64,000 bases of DNA, from positions 1 through 64,000 of the forward strand of contig JASBRJ010000352.1 in assembly GCA_030149525.1 (NCBI GenBank). Direction: 5' to 3'. The DNA is from a bacterium. GTDB taxonomy: Bacteria; Vulcanimicrobiota; Xenobia; Xenobiales; JADMJV01. Position numbers and translations under genes: made by a program. Of this stretch, positions 52,909 through 62,395 are shown one piece after another (the first letter of the stretch is position 1; every line of letters begins with the position of its first letter). Under the pieces are notes generated by a model. That model worked only from the letters and a program-made list of their open reading frames with translations, was not told where the DNA came from and did not search any database.

Positions 52909-53814
52909 CTAGATATAGAACCAGCCGTCGTCTTCCTGTAAGCCGGGGCCTTCGAAGGTGAGGCGTTCTCGAGCCGGTCGACCGTTGGTGTCGGTGCCGT
53001 CGTATTCCACGGACTGGCCGTAGTGATCGGCGTTGGTCTTTCCCTTGTTTCGCTCCACGTAGACAGCGTGGTCGTAGCTACTGACAATAGTACTGTCGTC
53101 GGTGATATCGTCTTCTAAGGTGATAAGTCTCACTCGGAGTTCGTGACCCACGCCCAGGTAGTGGGCACAGTATTTCGGGCGATGACCTGTGCCCAGGTCT
53201 TTGAGTGCTCGCTGGAACCGTTCGTTTTCAGTGAGCCAACCGTCTACAAATCCGGCCTCTAGATCGACGGCGGGCATCATCTGGGCTCGTCGAGCCGCCG
53301 CCACCGCATAGGCAAAGATGGCGAACGACTTCACCTCGGAACTCTCTCCCCTAAGGCCGGCTGCTTCACGGGTCATGGCCAGTTGCTCATCCGTGATTTG
53401 GACTTCTGCGCCGTCTTTGAGTTGCACCCGGTATTGGGCGTGAGCCGGCATTTTGACGGAGCGAAAGACCCCGGCCCCAAACTTTTTCATGGCCGCTTTG
53501 ATGGTGGCGACTAAAGCACAGTTGCCCTCTGAACTCTGGGCAAAATCATCGATGAGAGAGTCGGTTTTCAAGGGGAAAAGAAATGCGTCAAAGAGATGTT
53601 GCGCTTCTGTGGGGTTCCATTCTGGTGGTGGCGAGCCCACCACAGGGCCGTCTCCCTCAAAATTTAACGGCCTCGGATCGTAAACATCCTCAGGCTCCGA
53701 CCAACCAAGCGCTTCTTTCAGTGCCTTACCAAGCCTGGCCAGTCCCCACTTCAGGGGGACGGGATTTTCCATGATCGGAGCGATCCCCAAACTGGGGGTA
53801 TATATGGTCTTCAT
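52909..53814 (-). CDS. Calpain-like cysteine peptidase
   Basis: From ATG 53814 the protein has about 301 residues; a TTG at 53856 is an alternative. The active-site segment DDFAQSSEGNCALVATIKAA has the calpain/papain arrangement Q(x5)C, and a later SSYDHAVYVER gives the catalytic His in the C2-like order; an Asn or Asp would complete the triad downstream. The N-terminal 70 residues are a Pro/Trp-rich propeptide-like stretch. No signal peptide or calcium-binding motif is evident. Calpain-like peptidases in bacteria are uncommon and mostly uncharacterised. Confidence 0.72.
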   Translation of the reverse strand: MKTIYTPSLGIAPIMENPVPLKWGLARLGKALKEALGWSEPEDVYDPRPLNFEGDGPVVGSPPPEWNPTEAQHLFDAFLFPLKTDSLIDDFAQSSEGNCALVATIKAAMKKFGAGVFRSVKMPAHAQYRVQLKDGAEVQITDEQLAMTREAAGLRGESSEVKSFAIFAYAVAAARRAQMMPAVDLEAGFVDGWLTENERFQRALKDLGTGHRPKYCAHYLGVGHELRVRLITLEDDITDDSTIVSSYDHAVYVERNKGKTNADHYGQSVEYDGTDTNGRPARERLTFEGPGLQEDDGWFYI

Positions 53815-53987
53815 TAGAGCCAACATTGCTCTGGTAGTTTCACTTGAACGGTTCAATTGTCAAGTGGTTGCCCTGAATTGGGAGACGCCCTGCTGCTTTC
53901 CTATACGAACAGCTTCAAGGGGCCCCCACTATTGGATACGATTTTCCAGAGAGGCAGGCCATCCTGACTCCTGTCGAAGGGTACGAG

Positions 53988-54479
53988 ATGAATAATTCTA
54001 GCTTAAACAAAGTCTCTTTCACTGTGAATGGGCAAACCATTGAGGAAGAGGTCGCTTCCTGGGTCACTCTTCTCGACTTTTTGAGAGAACGTCTGCATCA
54101 GTACGGTACAAAGAAAGGGTGCGACCACGGCCAATGTGGTGCCTGCACTGTCCTGGTGAACGGAAAACGGGTGAACTCCTGTTTGGTCCTCGCTGCCAGG
54201 CTCGAGGGAAAAGAAGTCACTACGGTAGAGGGTCTCTCTTCCAACGGAGAGCTTCACCCCATGCAGGCGGCTTTCTTGGAGCACGACGCGTTTCAGTGCG
54301 GCTATTGCACGCCCGGTCAGATCTGCTCGGCTGTTGCTTTGGTCGAGGAGGGGACAGCCTCCACACGAGACGAGATCAGAGAATGGATGAGTGGAAATCT
54401 TTGTCGTTGCGGTGCCTATAACAACATTGTGGATGCCGTCAGCGAAGTGCTCGACGCCCAGAAAGGAGTCAGAGTATGA
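53988..54479 (+). CDS. Molybdenum hydroxylase 2Fe-2S subunit
   Basis: The 163-aa protein has a plant-ferredoxin cluster (GCDHGQCGACTVLVNG, then NSC) and a second [2Fe-2S] domain (CGYCTPGQ, later CRCGAY), the full set for the small subunit of xanthine dehydrogenase/aldehyde oxidoreductase-type enzymes. It passes electrons from the Mo site to FAD. No Tat signal, so the enzyme is cytoplasmic. It is the first gene of a three-gene operon; its end overlaps the next start by 4 bases. Confidence 0.93.
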   Translation: MNNSSLNKVSFTVNGQTIEEEVASWVTLLDFLRERLHQYGTKKGCDHGQCGACTVLVNGKRVNSCLVLAARLEGKEVTTVEGLSSNGELHPMQAAFLEHDAFQCGYCTPGQICSAVALVEEGTASTRDEIREWMSGNLCRCGAYNNIVDAVSEVLDAQKGVRV

Positions 54480-55468
54480 AACCGTTTTCTCTTACTCAGC
54501 CAAAGGACGCGGATGCGGCCATTCAAGCTCATGCCAAACTTCCGGACGCGCAATTTATCGGAGGTGGCACCAATCTTTTGGATCTGATGAAGTACGGGGT
54601 GATGGAGCCCAAGAGCTTGGTCGATCTGCAGGACTTGAGTTTTCATGAGATCGGGCCGGGCTCTGATGGCGGTCTTCGCCTGGGAGCGGGAGTCACCAAC
54701 GCAGAAACGGCCGAGCATCCCAAGGTGAAGAAGGACTACCCGTTGTTATCTCAGGCGATTCTGTCAGGGGCGTCCCCACAGCTTCGGAATATGGCCACGA
54801 ACGGGGGAAACCTACTGCAGCGAACCCGATGTTACTATTTTTATGACTGTGCAACCGCCTGCAATAAGCGGCGTCCGGGGAGCGGTTGCGCTGCCTTAAA
54901 GGGTTTCAATCGTATTCATGCCATTCTTGGAGCAAGCGAGCATTGTATAGCCACCCATCCCTCGGATATGTGCGTCGCTCTGGTGGCTCTTGATGCGGTG
55001 GTGAAAGTAAGAGGCCCCGAGGGGGAGCGAGAGATTGCTGTTGAGGAGTTTCATCGACTGCCGGGCGAGAATCCCGAAAAGGATACAGTCTTGAAAGAGT
55101 CAGAACTGATTCTTTCCATTGAGCTTCCGTCATCGAATTTTTCAAAACACTCCCACTATCTCAAGGTCCGCGATCGAGAGTCGTACGCGTTTGCTCTCGT
55201 TTCCGTGGCAGCCGCCCTTCAGCTGAGCGGAGGCCGAATCGTGGACTCCAGGGTGGCTCTTGGAGGTGTCGCTCACAAACCGTGGCGGGCTCGCGCGGCC
55301 GAAGACTTCCTCAAGAACAAGGAGTGTGACCGAGACCTCTTTTTGGAGGCCGGAAAGCTTGTGGTCAAAGATGCTCGCGGATACGGACACAACGACTTTA
55401 AGCTTGAGCTTGCGCCGCGCGCTGTGGCGGAAGCTTTGCTTCAAGCCTGGAAAGGACAAGAATCGTGA
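54476..55468 (+). CDS. Molybdenum hydroxylase FAD subunit with 4Fe-4S insertion
   Basis: The 330-aa protein is a FAD-binding medium subunit: FIGGGTNLLDLMKYG near the N-terminus contacts the pyrophosphate and NMATNGGNLLQRTRC follows. Unlike the plain CoxM/XdhB type, it carries an extra cysteine set (RCYYFYDCATACNKR, then SGC and EHCIA), as in the PaoB/YagS group, which binds a [4Fe-4S] cluster near FAD. It therefore probably belongs with periplasmic-type aldehyde oxidoreductases, although no Tat signal is present in this operon. Confidence 0.92.
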   Translation: MKPFSLTQPKDADAAIQAHAKLPDAQFIGGGTNLLDLMKYGVMEPKSLVDLQDLSFHEIGPGSDGGLRLGAGVTNAETAEHPKVKKDYPLLSQAILSGASPQLRNMATNGGNLLQRTRCYYFYDCATACNKRRPGSGCAALKGFNRIHAILGASEHCIATHPSDMCVALVALDAVVKVRGPEGEREIAVEEFHRLPGENPEKDTVLKESELILSIELPSSNFSKHSHYLKVRDRESYAFALVSVAAALQLSGGRIVDSRVALGGVAHKPWRARAAEDFLKNKECDRDLFLEAGKLVVKDARGYGHNDFKLELAPRAVAEALLQAWKGQES

Positions 55469-57579
55469 AGACTAAGGAAAAACAAGGGGTTGGCCAGGCC
55501 CACATACGGGTGGACGGAAAGAAGAAAGTGATGGGCCAGGCCCGCTACGCCGGTGAATTCACTCTGGACGGTATGCTGTACGCCTATGTGGTTTCAAGCG
55601 CTGTCGCCCGAGGCAAGGTGAGTGGTATTAAGACCGCAGCGGCTGAACGCATCGAGGGGGTTAAAGGCGTCATGACCCATGCCAACCGTCCGTCTATTCT
55701 TTCGGAGAACGATGACGACTGGCGTGATCAGATAGCTCCCCTCGGGCGCCCATTTCGCCCACTCTGGAACAATGTCATCGAATTTAGTCATCAACCTTTA
55801 GCTGTGGTCGTGGCCGACACTTTTGAGGCCGCACGGTGCGCTGCTTCCCTGGTGGAGATCGAGTATGAGAGAGGGGTTCACACCACCGATATGGTGGCGG
55901 CTCGTAAAGACTCCTATCATCCGCCCTCGGGGAAAATCGCTTACAATCCGCCACCTGAAACAGAAGGCGACCCTGAAGCGGTATTCGCGACGGCCGAACG
56001 TAAGATTGATGTCACCTATCATACGCCGGATCATCACCACAACCCCATGGAGCCACACGCTACCTTGGCTCACTGGAACGGCGACAAGTTGAAGGTTTGG
56101 ACCAAGACCCAGGGAGTGATGAATACGCACGGCTTTCTTGCGGGAGCCTTTGGTCTGGACGAAGAGCAGGTGGAGGTGGTTTGTCCCTTTGTGGGGGGAG
56201 CTTTCGGTTGCGGGCTCCGTCCTCAGTATCAACTCGTCTTAGCTGCCCTGGCGTCAAGAGCTTTCAATGCTCCGGTTCGGCTGACCCTGACCCGCGAGCA
56301 GATGTTCTCTTTCGGTCATCGTCCTTACACGATTCAGCGCCTCCGTTTGGCCGCCGACGAAAGCGGTCGACTCAACGTCTTTATGCATGATGCCGATGGA
56401 GAAACTTCGAAGTTCGAACACTTCACCGAAACAGTGGTGAACTGGGGAGCCTCACTATATCCGGCAGAGCATCGAAAATGCACATACAATTTGGTTCCTT
56501 TGGACCTCTATACTCCACTCGACATGCGAGCACCGGGCGGAGCCACCGGTGTGCACGCCCTGGAATGTGCTATGGATGAACTCTCTTATGAGGTGGGAGT
56601 AGACCCCTTGCAGCTTCGTCTCATCAACTACACGGAGACGGACCCTGCCAGCGGCTTGCCCTTTTCTTCCAAGGAGCTAAAAGCGTGTTATCAACGAGCC
56701 GCAGACTCTTTCGGATGGTCTCGCAGAAAACCCGAGCCGAGATCGATGACTCGTGACGGAAAGCGACTCGGCATGGGGATGGCGACCGGTATCTGGGAAG
56801 TTATGTATATGGGCGCAACCGTCAAGGCTGAATGGAAGCCGGACGGGACCGCTGTGATCTCCACGGCCAGTGCCGACATAGGAACGGGCACCTACACCAT
56901 TCTGGCCCAGATTGCGGCTGAAGAGCTCGATATTTCCACCGACCAGGTGGAGGTTCGCTTGGGCGACAGTAGTCTCCCCCAGGCCCCTATCGAAGGCGGT
57001 TCCATGACAGCGGCTTCAGTTGGCAGTGCCGTAAAAAAAGCGAGTTCACAGCTCCGAAAAGAGTTGGACGAAGAGAGTTCCCGGCGCAAATCCGGACACA
57101 GTGTCACCGTGCAGAATCAACCTGGTGAGGAGGAAGAAACACACGCCAAGTATGCTCACAGTGCCAGTTTTGCCGAGGTAGAGATTCATCCCGTGACAGG
57201 TTCTATCCGGGTGTCTAAGTTGGTCATCGCGGTGGCGGCAGGCAAGATCTTGAATCCAAAGACGGCTCGGAGCCAGATACTGGGATGCGCCACCTGGGGA
57301 ATAGGAATGGCTCTTCAAGAGGAGAGCGTTCTCGATCAAGCCTACGGCCGATTTATGAATCATAACTTAGCGGAGTATCATGTTCCCGTGAATGCCGATG
57401 TGCCGGATACGGAAGTCATCTTCGTGCCGGAGGAGGATAAAGAGGTGAACCCCCTTGGGGTGAAAGGCTTAGGAGAGGTGGGGATGGTCGGCTTATCGGC
57501 AGCTATCGTCAATGCGGTTTATCATGCTACCGGGAAACGCGTCCGTCATCTGCCCATCAAGCTCGACTCCCTTTTGTGA
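55465..57579 (+). CDS. Molybdenum hydroxylase catalytic subunit
   Basis: The 704-aa large subunit has the molybdopterin-binding landmarks: PHATLAHWNGDKLKVW, VGGAFGCGL, DMRAPGGATGVHA, and the end GLGEVGMVG containing the base Glu that activates the substrate water. Length and motifs match PaoC/YagR, which use molybdopterin cytosine dinucleotide and oxidise aldehydes. Starts 4 bases inside the previous gene (GTG 55465), so all three subunits are translationally coupled. No dedicated maturation gene (XdhC/MocA-like) lies in the window. Confidence 0.92.
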   Translation: MKTKEKQGVGQAHIRVDGKKKVMGQARYAGEFTLDGMLYAYVVSSAVARGKVSGIKTAAAERIEGVKGVMTHANRPSILSENDDDWRDQIAPLGRPFRPLWNNVIEFSHQPLAVVVADTFEAARCAASLVEIEYERGVHTTDMVAARKDSYHPPSGKIAYNPPPETEGDPEAVFATAERKIDVTYHTPDHHHNPMEPHATLAHWNGDKLKVWTKTQGVMNTHGFLAGAFGLDEEQVEVVCPFVGGAFGCGLRPQYQLVLAALASRAFNAPVRLTLTREQMFSFGHRPYTIQRLRLAADESGRLNVFMHDADGETSKFEHFTETVVNWGASLYPAEHRKCTYNLVPLDLYTPLDMRAPGGATGVHALECAMDELSYEVGVDPLQLRLINYTETDPASGLPFSSKELKACYQRAADSFGWSRRKPEPRSMTRDGKRLGMGMATGIWEVMYMGATVKAEWKPDGTAVISTASADIGTGTYTILAQIAAEELDISTDQVEVRLGDSSLPQAPIEGGSMTAASVGSAVKKASSQLRKELDEESSRRKSGHSVTVQNQPGEEEETHAKYAHSASFAEVEIHPVTGSIRVSKLVIAVAAGKILNPKTARSQILGCATWGIGMALQEESVLDQAYGRFMNHNLAEYHVPVNADVPDTEVIFVPEEDKEVNPLGVKGLGEVGMVGLSAAIVNAVYHATGKRVRHLPIKLDSLL

Positions 57580-57653
57580 GCCCGACGGTTCTGCGCTTCG
57601 GTGCAGTTCCGTTTCGGGCGGCGTTCAAATCATCAAGTGTGATACCGGGGCTC

Positions 57654-58517
57654 CTATCGTTTGTCCAGGTCCACAAACTCGGTGCCGACCTCGCTGCCCC
57701 AGCATCGATAGAGAACAAGGCCTATGAGATTTTTCTCCGAGATGGAGCCGATGTATCGGCTGTCTCGGGAGTTGTTGACGTTGTCTCCCAAGACAAAGTA
57801 GTGACCTGAGGGTATCTGCTCCGGCCCAAAATTTTCTTGGACGTTCTCTTTCCAGTAGTCCGGTCGGAATCGTTCTCCGTTGAGATAAGCGGCGCCGTCT
57901 CGATACTCGATGGTCTCTCCGGGGAGGCCTACGATTCTTTTTATCAGAGGTTGGTCGCTTGAGTCCGTTTTGAAGACGACGATATCGCCTCGCTTCCAGT
58001 CAGTTCTGGGTCTGGGGTCGGAGATCACGTAGTCTCCCGGTTCGAGCGTCGGTGCCATGGATTCCGACGGTAGATAGTAGGGTCGGTAGGTCATTTGGGG
58101 GGAGAGCCACTCGCCGAGAAAGCCCGGGGGAAGCAGAACGGGGATGACTCTTGTCACCAATTGAAAGCCCAGAAGAATTGAGAGATAGGCCCACCAGCGG
58201 TCGTAAACCGGACGCTCGGTTAAGTGGGCTTTCCGCGCCTGCTGGGCTGCGTCAAAAGCGAAGATAAGTCGACTCATAACCCCCAGCGAGACAGCCGTAA
58301 ACAATCCCTCTACTCCCATCCGCACGAGAGAGCCACTGCCGAGTATTAAGGCGATTCCCAATCCAAAGAACAAGAGAAGAGCCTTCCAGGCCCTTGAGAA
58401 GCTCCCCGCATAGAGTTGGCCTAAACCCGGCAGCAGACAAGACAGAACAAAGGCTACACCCCATTTTCTTGGAGGGATGCCTCGCTCTGTGTAGACAGAA
58501 TCTTCACTAGTTGACAT
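57654..58517 (-). CDS. lepB: Signal peptidase I with extra N-terminal membrane domain
   Basis: The 287-aa protein has the LepB catalytic boxes in its second half: Ser in PSESMAPTL (about 153), Lys in KRIVGLPGE (about 193), and box E GDNVNNSRDSRYIG. The first 130 residues form about four membrane segments (CLLPGLGQLYAGSFSRAWKA, LLFFGLGIALILG) of a TM2/DUF5683-like type, more than the one or two helices typical of LepB. It removes signal peptides from the exported proteins seen throughout the window. Confidence 0.9.
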   Translation of the reverse strand: MSTSEDSVYTERGIPPRKWGVAFVLSCLLPGLGQLYAGSFSRAWKALLLFFGLGIALILGSGSLVRMGVEGLFTAVSLGVMSRLIFAFDAAQQARKAHLTERPVYDRWWAYLSILLGFQLVTRVIPVLLPPGFLGEWLSPQMTYRPYYLPSESMAPTLEPGDYVISDPRPRTDWKRGDIVVFKTDSSDQPLIKRIVGLPGETIEYRDGAAYLNGERFRPDYWKENVQENFGPEQIPSGHYFVLGDNVNNSRDSRYIGSISEKNLIGLVLYRCWGSEVGTEFVDLDKR

Positions 58518-58630
58518 TAGGCTGGATTCTCTCTCAGGGCATCGACGCCCCCCTTGCTCAGTCTCCGGTGCATCGCGTCGAATATTGCGACACCTAAAGG
58601 TTGAATCAATATCCTGGAAAAGACAAAGCC

Positions 58631-60097
58631 TTGAAAAGAAATGTCCTCATAACCGGCGCTACCGATGGCCTTGGGCTTTTCTTGTTTCACCTTTTTTCTC
58701 AATCCGGCCATCAGGTCTTCGGTCTTGGGCGGCGCCCCGTTGACGAATTTCCTCATCTTTCGGCAGAGAATTATCTCCAGGTCGACCTGGCTGCTTCCGA
58801 CCTCGTTCAACGATTCCGGCAAGCCTAGGAGGCTGTTAGCAGCCCCGCCTTTCACATCGTTGTTCACAACGCCGGTGTTGGGTATCTCGGTGCCCTGAGC
58901 GAGCAGTCGGAAGATTCCATTCGAGACCTCGTCAGGGTCAATCTCACCGCGCCCATTCTCATCACTGGTCTCTTGCTTCCGGATCTGTTGGATTCCGAGG
59001 GCAAGATCGTCTTTATCAGCAGTGTGACCACTTCGCTTCCCACCCCAAGTTTTGCCGCCTACGGAGCGAGTAAGGCCGCTCTCGAGGGGTTTACCCGGTC
59101 TCTCAGAGTGGAGTTGGAGGGTCGCGTCGAAGTGCAGGTGATTCGACCTGGTGCCACTCGGACCGGAATGCACCAGAAGGTAGGGATGTCCAAAGCGAAA
59201 ACGCGACGATTCGCCTCTCCTGAAAAGGTGGCTAAGGAGATTTTTCTGGCCATCCAAGGGAAGGATAGAGTCGTCACTGTCGGCCGTATGAACAAACTTG
59301 TTACTCTTGTAGGGCCGCTCCTCAAATGGGGACCCCGCCATTTCAAGAACCCCGCGTGTCACAACGTTCTGATCACAGGCGCCGCCGACGGCATCGGCAA
59401 AGCTTTGACCCTTTTTTATCTAAACCAGGGCTGCCGAGTGATAGGGGTCGACCGAAATGAAGAGAGCGGCCGGGCTCTTTCCACACGGCATAAGAAGTTT
59501 CAGTTCATCCATGCCGATCTTTTTCAAGATCTAAGATGGGCCGACACCTTACCGACTGTGGACCTTGTCATTCACAATGCAGGCATCAACTCCACCGGAC
59601 CCTTCGAAACGCTCGAGTCCGAGGAGCAAGACAAAGTGATAGAGTTGAATCTTGTCGTCCCTCTCCTTTTGTGTGCCAAACTTCTCAAACACCGGGCGCG
59701 GACCGTCTTCATAAGTTCGCTGAGCTATTTTGTCTCCTATCCTGGAGCCTCTACCTATGCCGCGACCAAAGACGGGTTGGCCCACCTGGCCTGTTCGCTC
59801 CAAGGCGATTCCCACACGCTCACTGTCTTCCCGGGGCCCGTCAGGACCTCCCACGCCCGTCGTCACTCTCCCGATAATCGTCGAGAAGCCTCTCGAATGG
59901 AACCGAATCATCTTGCCCGCTTGATCGGAGCGGCTCACCGGAGGGGAAACCGTATGCTGATTCCCGGTCTGAGTGCAAAAGGGGCTGCAATCCTTGGACT
60001 TGTTCTCCCCAGGGCGGCGGAGAAGCTCATGAAGAAGGTGATCTACGAGAGATTTCAGCCCGGTAACAAGAAGTTCAAAAACGAGGGGAGTCCCTGA
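58631..60097 (+). pseudogene. Tandem short-chain dehydrogenase (SDR) gene with in-frame amber codon
   Basis: One frame runs from TTG 58631 (or 58601) to 60097 and encodes two SDR domains in a row, but TAG at 58826-58828 interrupts the first. Domain 1 has the NAD(P) loop ITGATDGLGL, then after the TAG the NAG motif (VVHNAGVGYLG) and YGASK. Domain 2 has ITGAADGIGK, IHNAGINS and YAATK. Apart from the TAG, both are complete and in frame, with no other damage. A start at 58973 could make 374 residues lacking the first nucleotide loop. It is a recent nonsense mutation, amber read-through or sequencing error. Confidence 0.72.
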
Positions 60098-60131
60098 ATT
60101 AGTGTGTCCTAGCGAATAGGAGAACACACAA

Positions 60132-61532
60132 GTGCTTACTGCGACTGCACACCGGATTCCGGTAAAGCTGCCAACCTCATCTCAGCTGGCTCGTCGCGAA
60201 CCGACTCAAAAAGAGTACGAACGTCTCGTTACGCCGAGTCGAGACAACCAGAAAAAGATTGAATCCGGCTCGAAATCTGACCGGGTCGAATTTACGACCA
60301 TGGACCAGGCGCGACAAGCGGCCGACTCTCTCACCTTTCATCCCCTTGATCCTTTCGTTTCCTCTGTGGCCTCAAGCCTGGACGCGCGCTCGGTGTCCGA
60401 GCCCAAGAACCCCTGGGCCCGTGAGTATATGTACGTTTCCGTCGAAGAGTTCTATGGTGAACCTATCCCTGTGGAGGTCGGTTTTGATCATGGTCCCGAC
60501 GCACCGATGATGATCATTTTGCCCGGCATCTTCGGAGGCCGGGAGGGCGGCTATTCCACGGCCTATAAGAAAATTGCTCTGGAGCGCGGCATGAACTATG
60601 CCGTTATCGCAAACCCTCTTTCCGAGGAATCTCTGGGTGAAGAGCCGGTGAATCATCCCGGCAACATCGAACAAGAGGCCGCTTCGACTCTAGCCATTCT
60701 TGAGCGCCTCCAAGAGAAGAAGCCCGAGTATTTCGACAAGGTGACGCTTTCCGGATACTCCTACGGGGCGCTGCTTGCCGCCAATGTTGCCAAATTGGAT
60801 GAAGCTAAACGTGAGGCAGGCGCCGATGCTCTGGTCGACGGGGTCATCGCCGTATCTCCCCCGGAGAATCTTTTCCACTCCATGGAACAGCTGGATTCGT
60901 TGCGCCAGGTGTACGCCGAAGGCGCCGGCCCCATCACCGCAACGGCCTTGTTATACAAGACCGAGATAGCCAGCTACGGTTATGAACGATTTATGGAGAG
61001 TGGGCTGGCCGAGCGCACCGAGGGTACCAACCTGACTGAAGTGAAGATGGCTGATCGTTACGGGTCTCGTAACGGTATGGAAGAAATGGTTGCGACTGTC
61101 GACTCGGACTTCGAGCACAACAAGCTTCCTCATCCTTTCTTCGAGTACTTTGAGCGCCAGCGTGTGTTGGACAACATGACCTATGTCCAGTATTCCAGCG
61201 AGTGGTTTTCCGAGGACCCATGGATGAAAGAGCAGGGCATCACCCCGGAACAGTTGGCAGACCGGAACAGTTACTCCAAGGCTCTAGAGTCACTGAGCAA
61301 AACCCCCGTTATGACCCTACTTTCCGCGGATGACTATATTCTCAAGCCGGATGATGTCCAGAACTTTGAGAAGTTGGAGCAGTCATCCGTTGGCCTTGAG
61401 CATGTGAGAGTGCTCGAGCATGGCGGACACGTGGGCATACTCTTCAATCCTGCAGTTCAGGATTTCGTGGGAGACTTCGCATTTTCTGCCGTCAACCTAG
61501 GAGAGCAGAAGCCACCTCAAGACCAGGGTTAA
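60132..61532 (+). CDS. Alpha/beta hydrolase-fold protein
   Basis: Start is GTG 60132, with AGGAG upstream. The 466-aa protein has about 110 N-terminal residues without known fold, then an alpha/beta hydrolase: oxyanion region ILPGIFGGREGG, nucleophile elbow GYSYG (about 212), Asp in LLSADDYI (about 400) and His in EHGGHVG (about 434). It resembles YheT/ABHD-type esterases in layout. No signal peptide. Substrate unknown. It overlaps the convergent gene by 4 bases. Confidence 0.78.
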   Translation: MLTATAHRIPVKLPTSSQLARREPTQKEYERLVTPSRDNQKKIESGSKSDRVEFTTMDQARQAADSLTFHPLDPFVSSVASSLDARSVSEPKNPWAREYMYVSVEEFYGEPIPVEVGFDHGPDAPMMIILPGIFGGREGGYSTAYKKIALERGMNYAVIANPLSEESLGEEPVNHPGNIEQEAASTLAILERLQEKKPEYFDKVTLSGYSYGALLAANVAKLDEAKREAGADALVDGVIAVSPPENLFHSMEQLDSLRQVYAEGAGPITATALLYKTEIASYGYERFMESGLAERTEGTNLTEVKMADRYGSRNGMEEMVATVDSDFEHNKLPHPFFEYFERQRVLDNMTYVQYSSEWFSEDPWMKEQGITPEQLADRNSYSKALESLSKTPVMTLLSADDYILKPDDVQNFEKLEQSSVGLEHVRVLEHGGHVGILFNPAVQDFVGDFAFSAVNLGEQKPPQDQG

Positions 61533-61870
61533 CGACGACGACTCCGGCGATTGTTCCCGTCCATCTTTCTGATAGAGACCAGCTTGTAAACGTTGTTCTC
61601 CATGGTGTGGTTGTAGTCGGCCACAACCTGGTCTCCAACCTTAAGGCCCTCCTGCACCTGACTCGATGAGTCGATCTTGAGGGTCTTGGTCACCTCATCG
61701 CCCTCATGTCGATCATGTCCCTTGACCGTCACGCTGGTGGCTGAGATCGCTTGAAGAGTGCCGCGCACGAGATAACGTCGGGCCGGGTGTTGGGCGGGTT
61801 GAGAAATGGCAGGGAAGGCCAAAAGAACGGTGAGCAGGGTGAGGGTGGATAAAAATAGTCTGCGTCTCAT
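61529..61870 (-). CDS. Small secreted DUF5666-like protein
   Basis: The 113-aa protein has a signal peptide (FLSTLTLLTVLLAFPAISQ, cut about 23). The mature part is a small beta-barrel-like domain (RGTLQAISATSVTVKGHD, DQVVADYN) of the kind seen in DUF5666/OB-like periplasmic proteins. The tail is Arg-rich. Function unknown. It is co-directional with the Nudix gene, 9 bases away. Confidence 0.65.
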   Translation of the reverse strand: MRRRLFLSTLTLLTVLLAFPAISQPAQHPARRYLVRGTLQAISATSVTVKGHDRHEGDEVTKTLKIDSSSQVQEGLKVGDQVVADYNHTMENNVYKLVSIRKMDGNNRRSRRR

Positions 61871-61879
61871 ACTAAAGAG

Positions 61880-62392
61880 TTATTCAACTCTTGCTTCAGC
61901 CCTTGTTGCATAGCTCTCTTTTAGAGCCCGGAGGGTTGTCTCGAAGGAGAGGTGTTCCCACGGAATTTCTTCCTGAGTGAAGTAGCGAGCGTCTTTGCAC
62001 TCATGAAGGGCTCTAGGGGGAGCCGACTTAAGAGTTGCTTCGCCCAGATAGACAAGAAGAAGCACAGGGCTATCTTGAGCGCGATAGATACCGAGCAGCT
62101 CCGTGGTCTGAACAGTCATGCCCGTCTCCTCAAAAACCTCACGACACGCCGCTTTGTCGGGGTCCTCAAATCTGTCCACGTAGCCACCGGGAAAGGTCCA
62201 GGTGTCGACCGGCGGGATAGCGCGTTGGACCAGAAGCACTCTTTTTTTCGAGTCGAAAATAATGACTCCGGCGGCCACTTTGGGGTCGTGGTAATGGACC
62301 CACTCACACTTCGGGCAGCGCGCTCGGGGAACTCCGTCCACCAGTTGCTCGGTGGTCCTGGTGCCGCAGCACAAGCAATAGACGAGTTCCAT
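61880..62392 (-). CDS. Nudix hydrolase with N-terminal zinc ribbon
   Basis: The 170-aa protein opens with a zinc ribbon (CLCCGT, then CPKC at about 27-30) and has a perfect Nudix box (GGYVDRFEDPDKAACREVFE followed by ETGM), with all metal-binding Glu residues. The ribbon-plus-Nudix order resembles NudC-type NADH pyrophosphatases and related housecleaning enzymes, though the NudC SQPWPFPS motif is absent. It likely splits a nucleoside diphosphate derivative. It lies 3 bases after the SecA stop and is probably co-transcribed. Confidence 0.9.
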   Translation of the reverse strand: MELVYCLCCGTRTTEQLVDGVPRARCPKCEWVHYHDPKVAAGVIIFDSKKRVLLVQRAIPPVDTWTFPGGYVDRFEDPDKAACREVFEETGMTVQTTELLGIYRAQDSPVLLLVYLGEATLKSAPPRALHECKDARYFTQEEIPWEHLSFETTLRALKESYATRAEARVE

Positions 62393-62395
62393 GAT

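Noticed and set aside
58517-59362. 281-codon minus-strand frame opposite the SDR gene
   Set aside because: Antisense to clear SDR motifs and without any recognisable domain.
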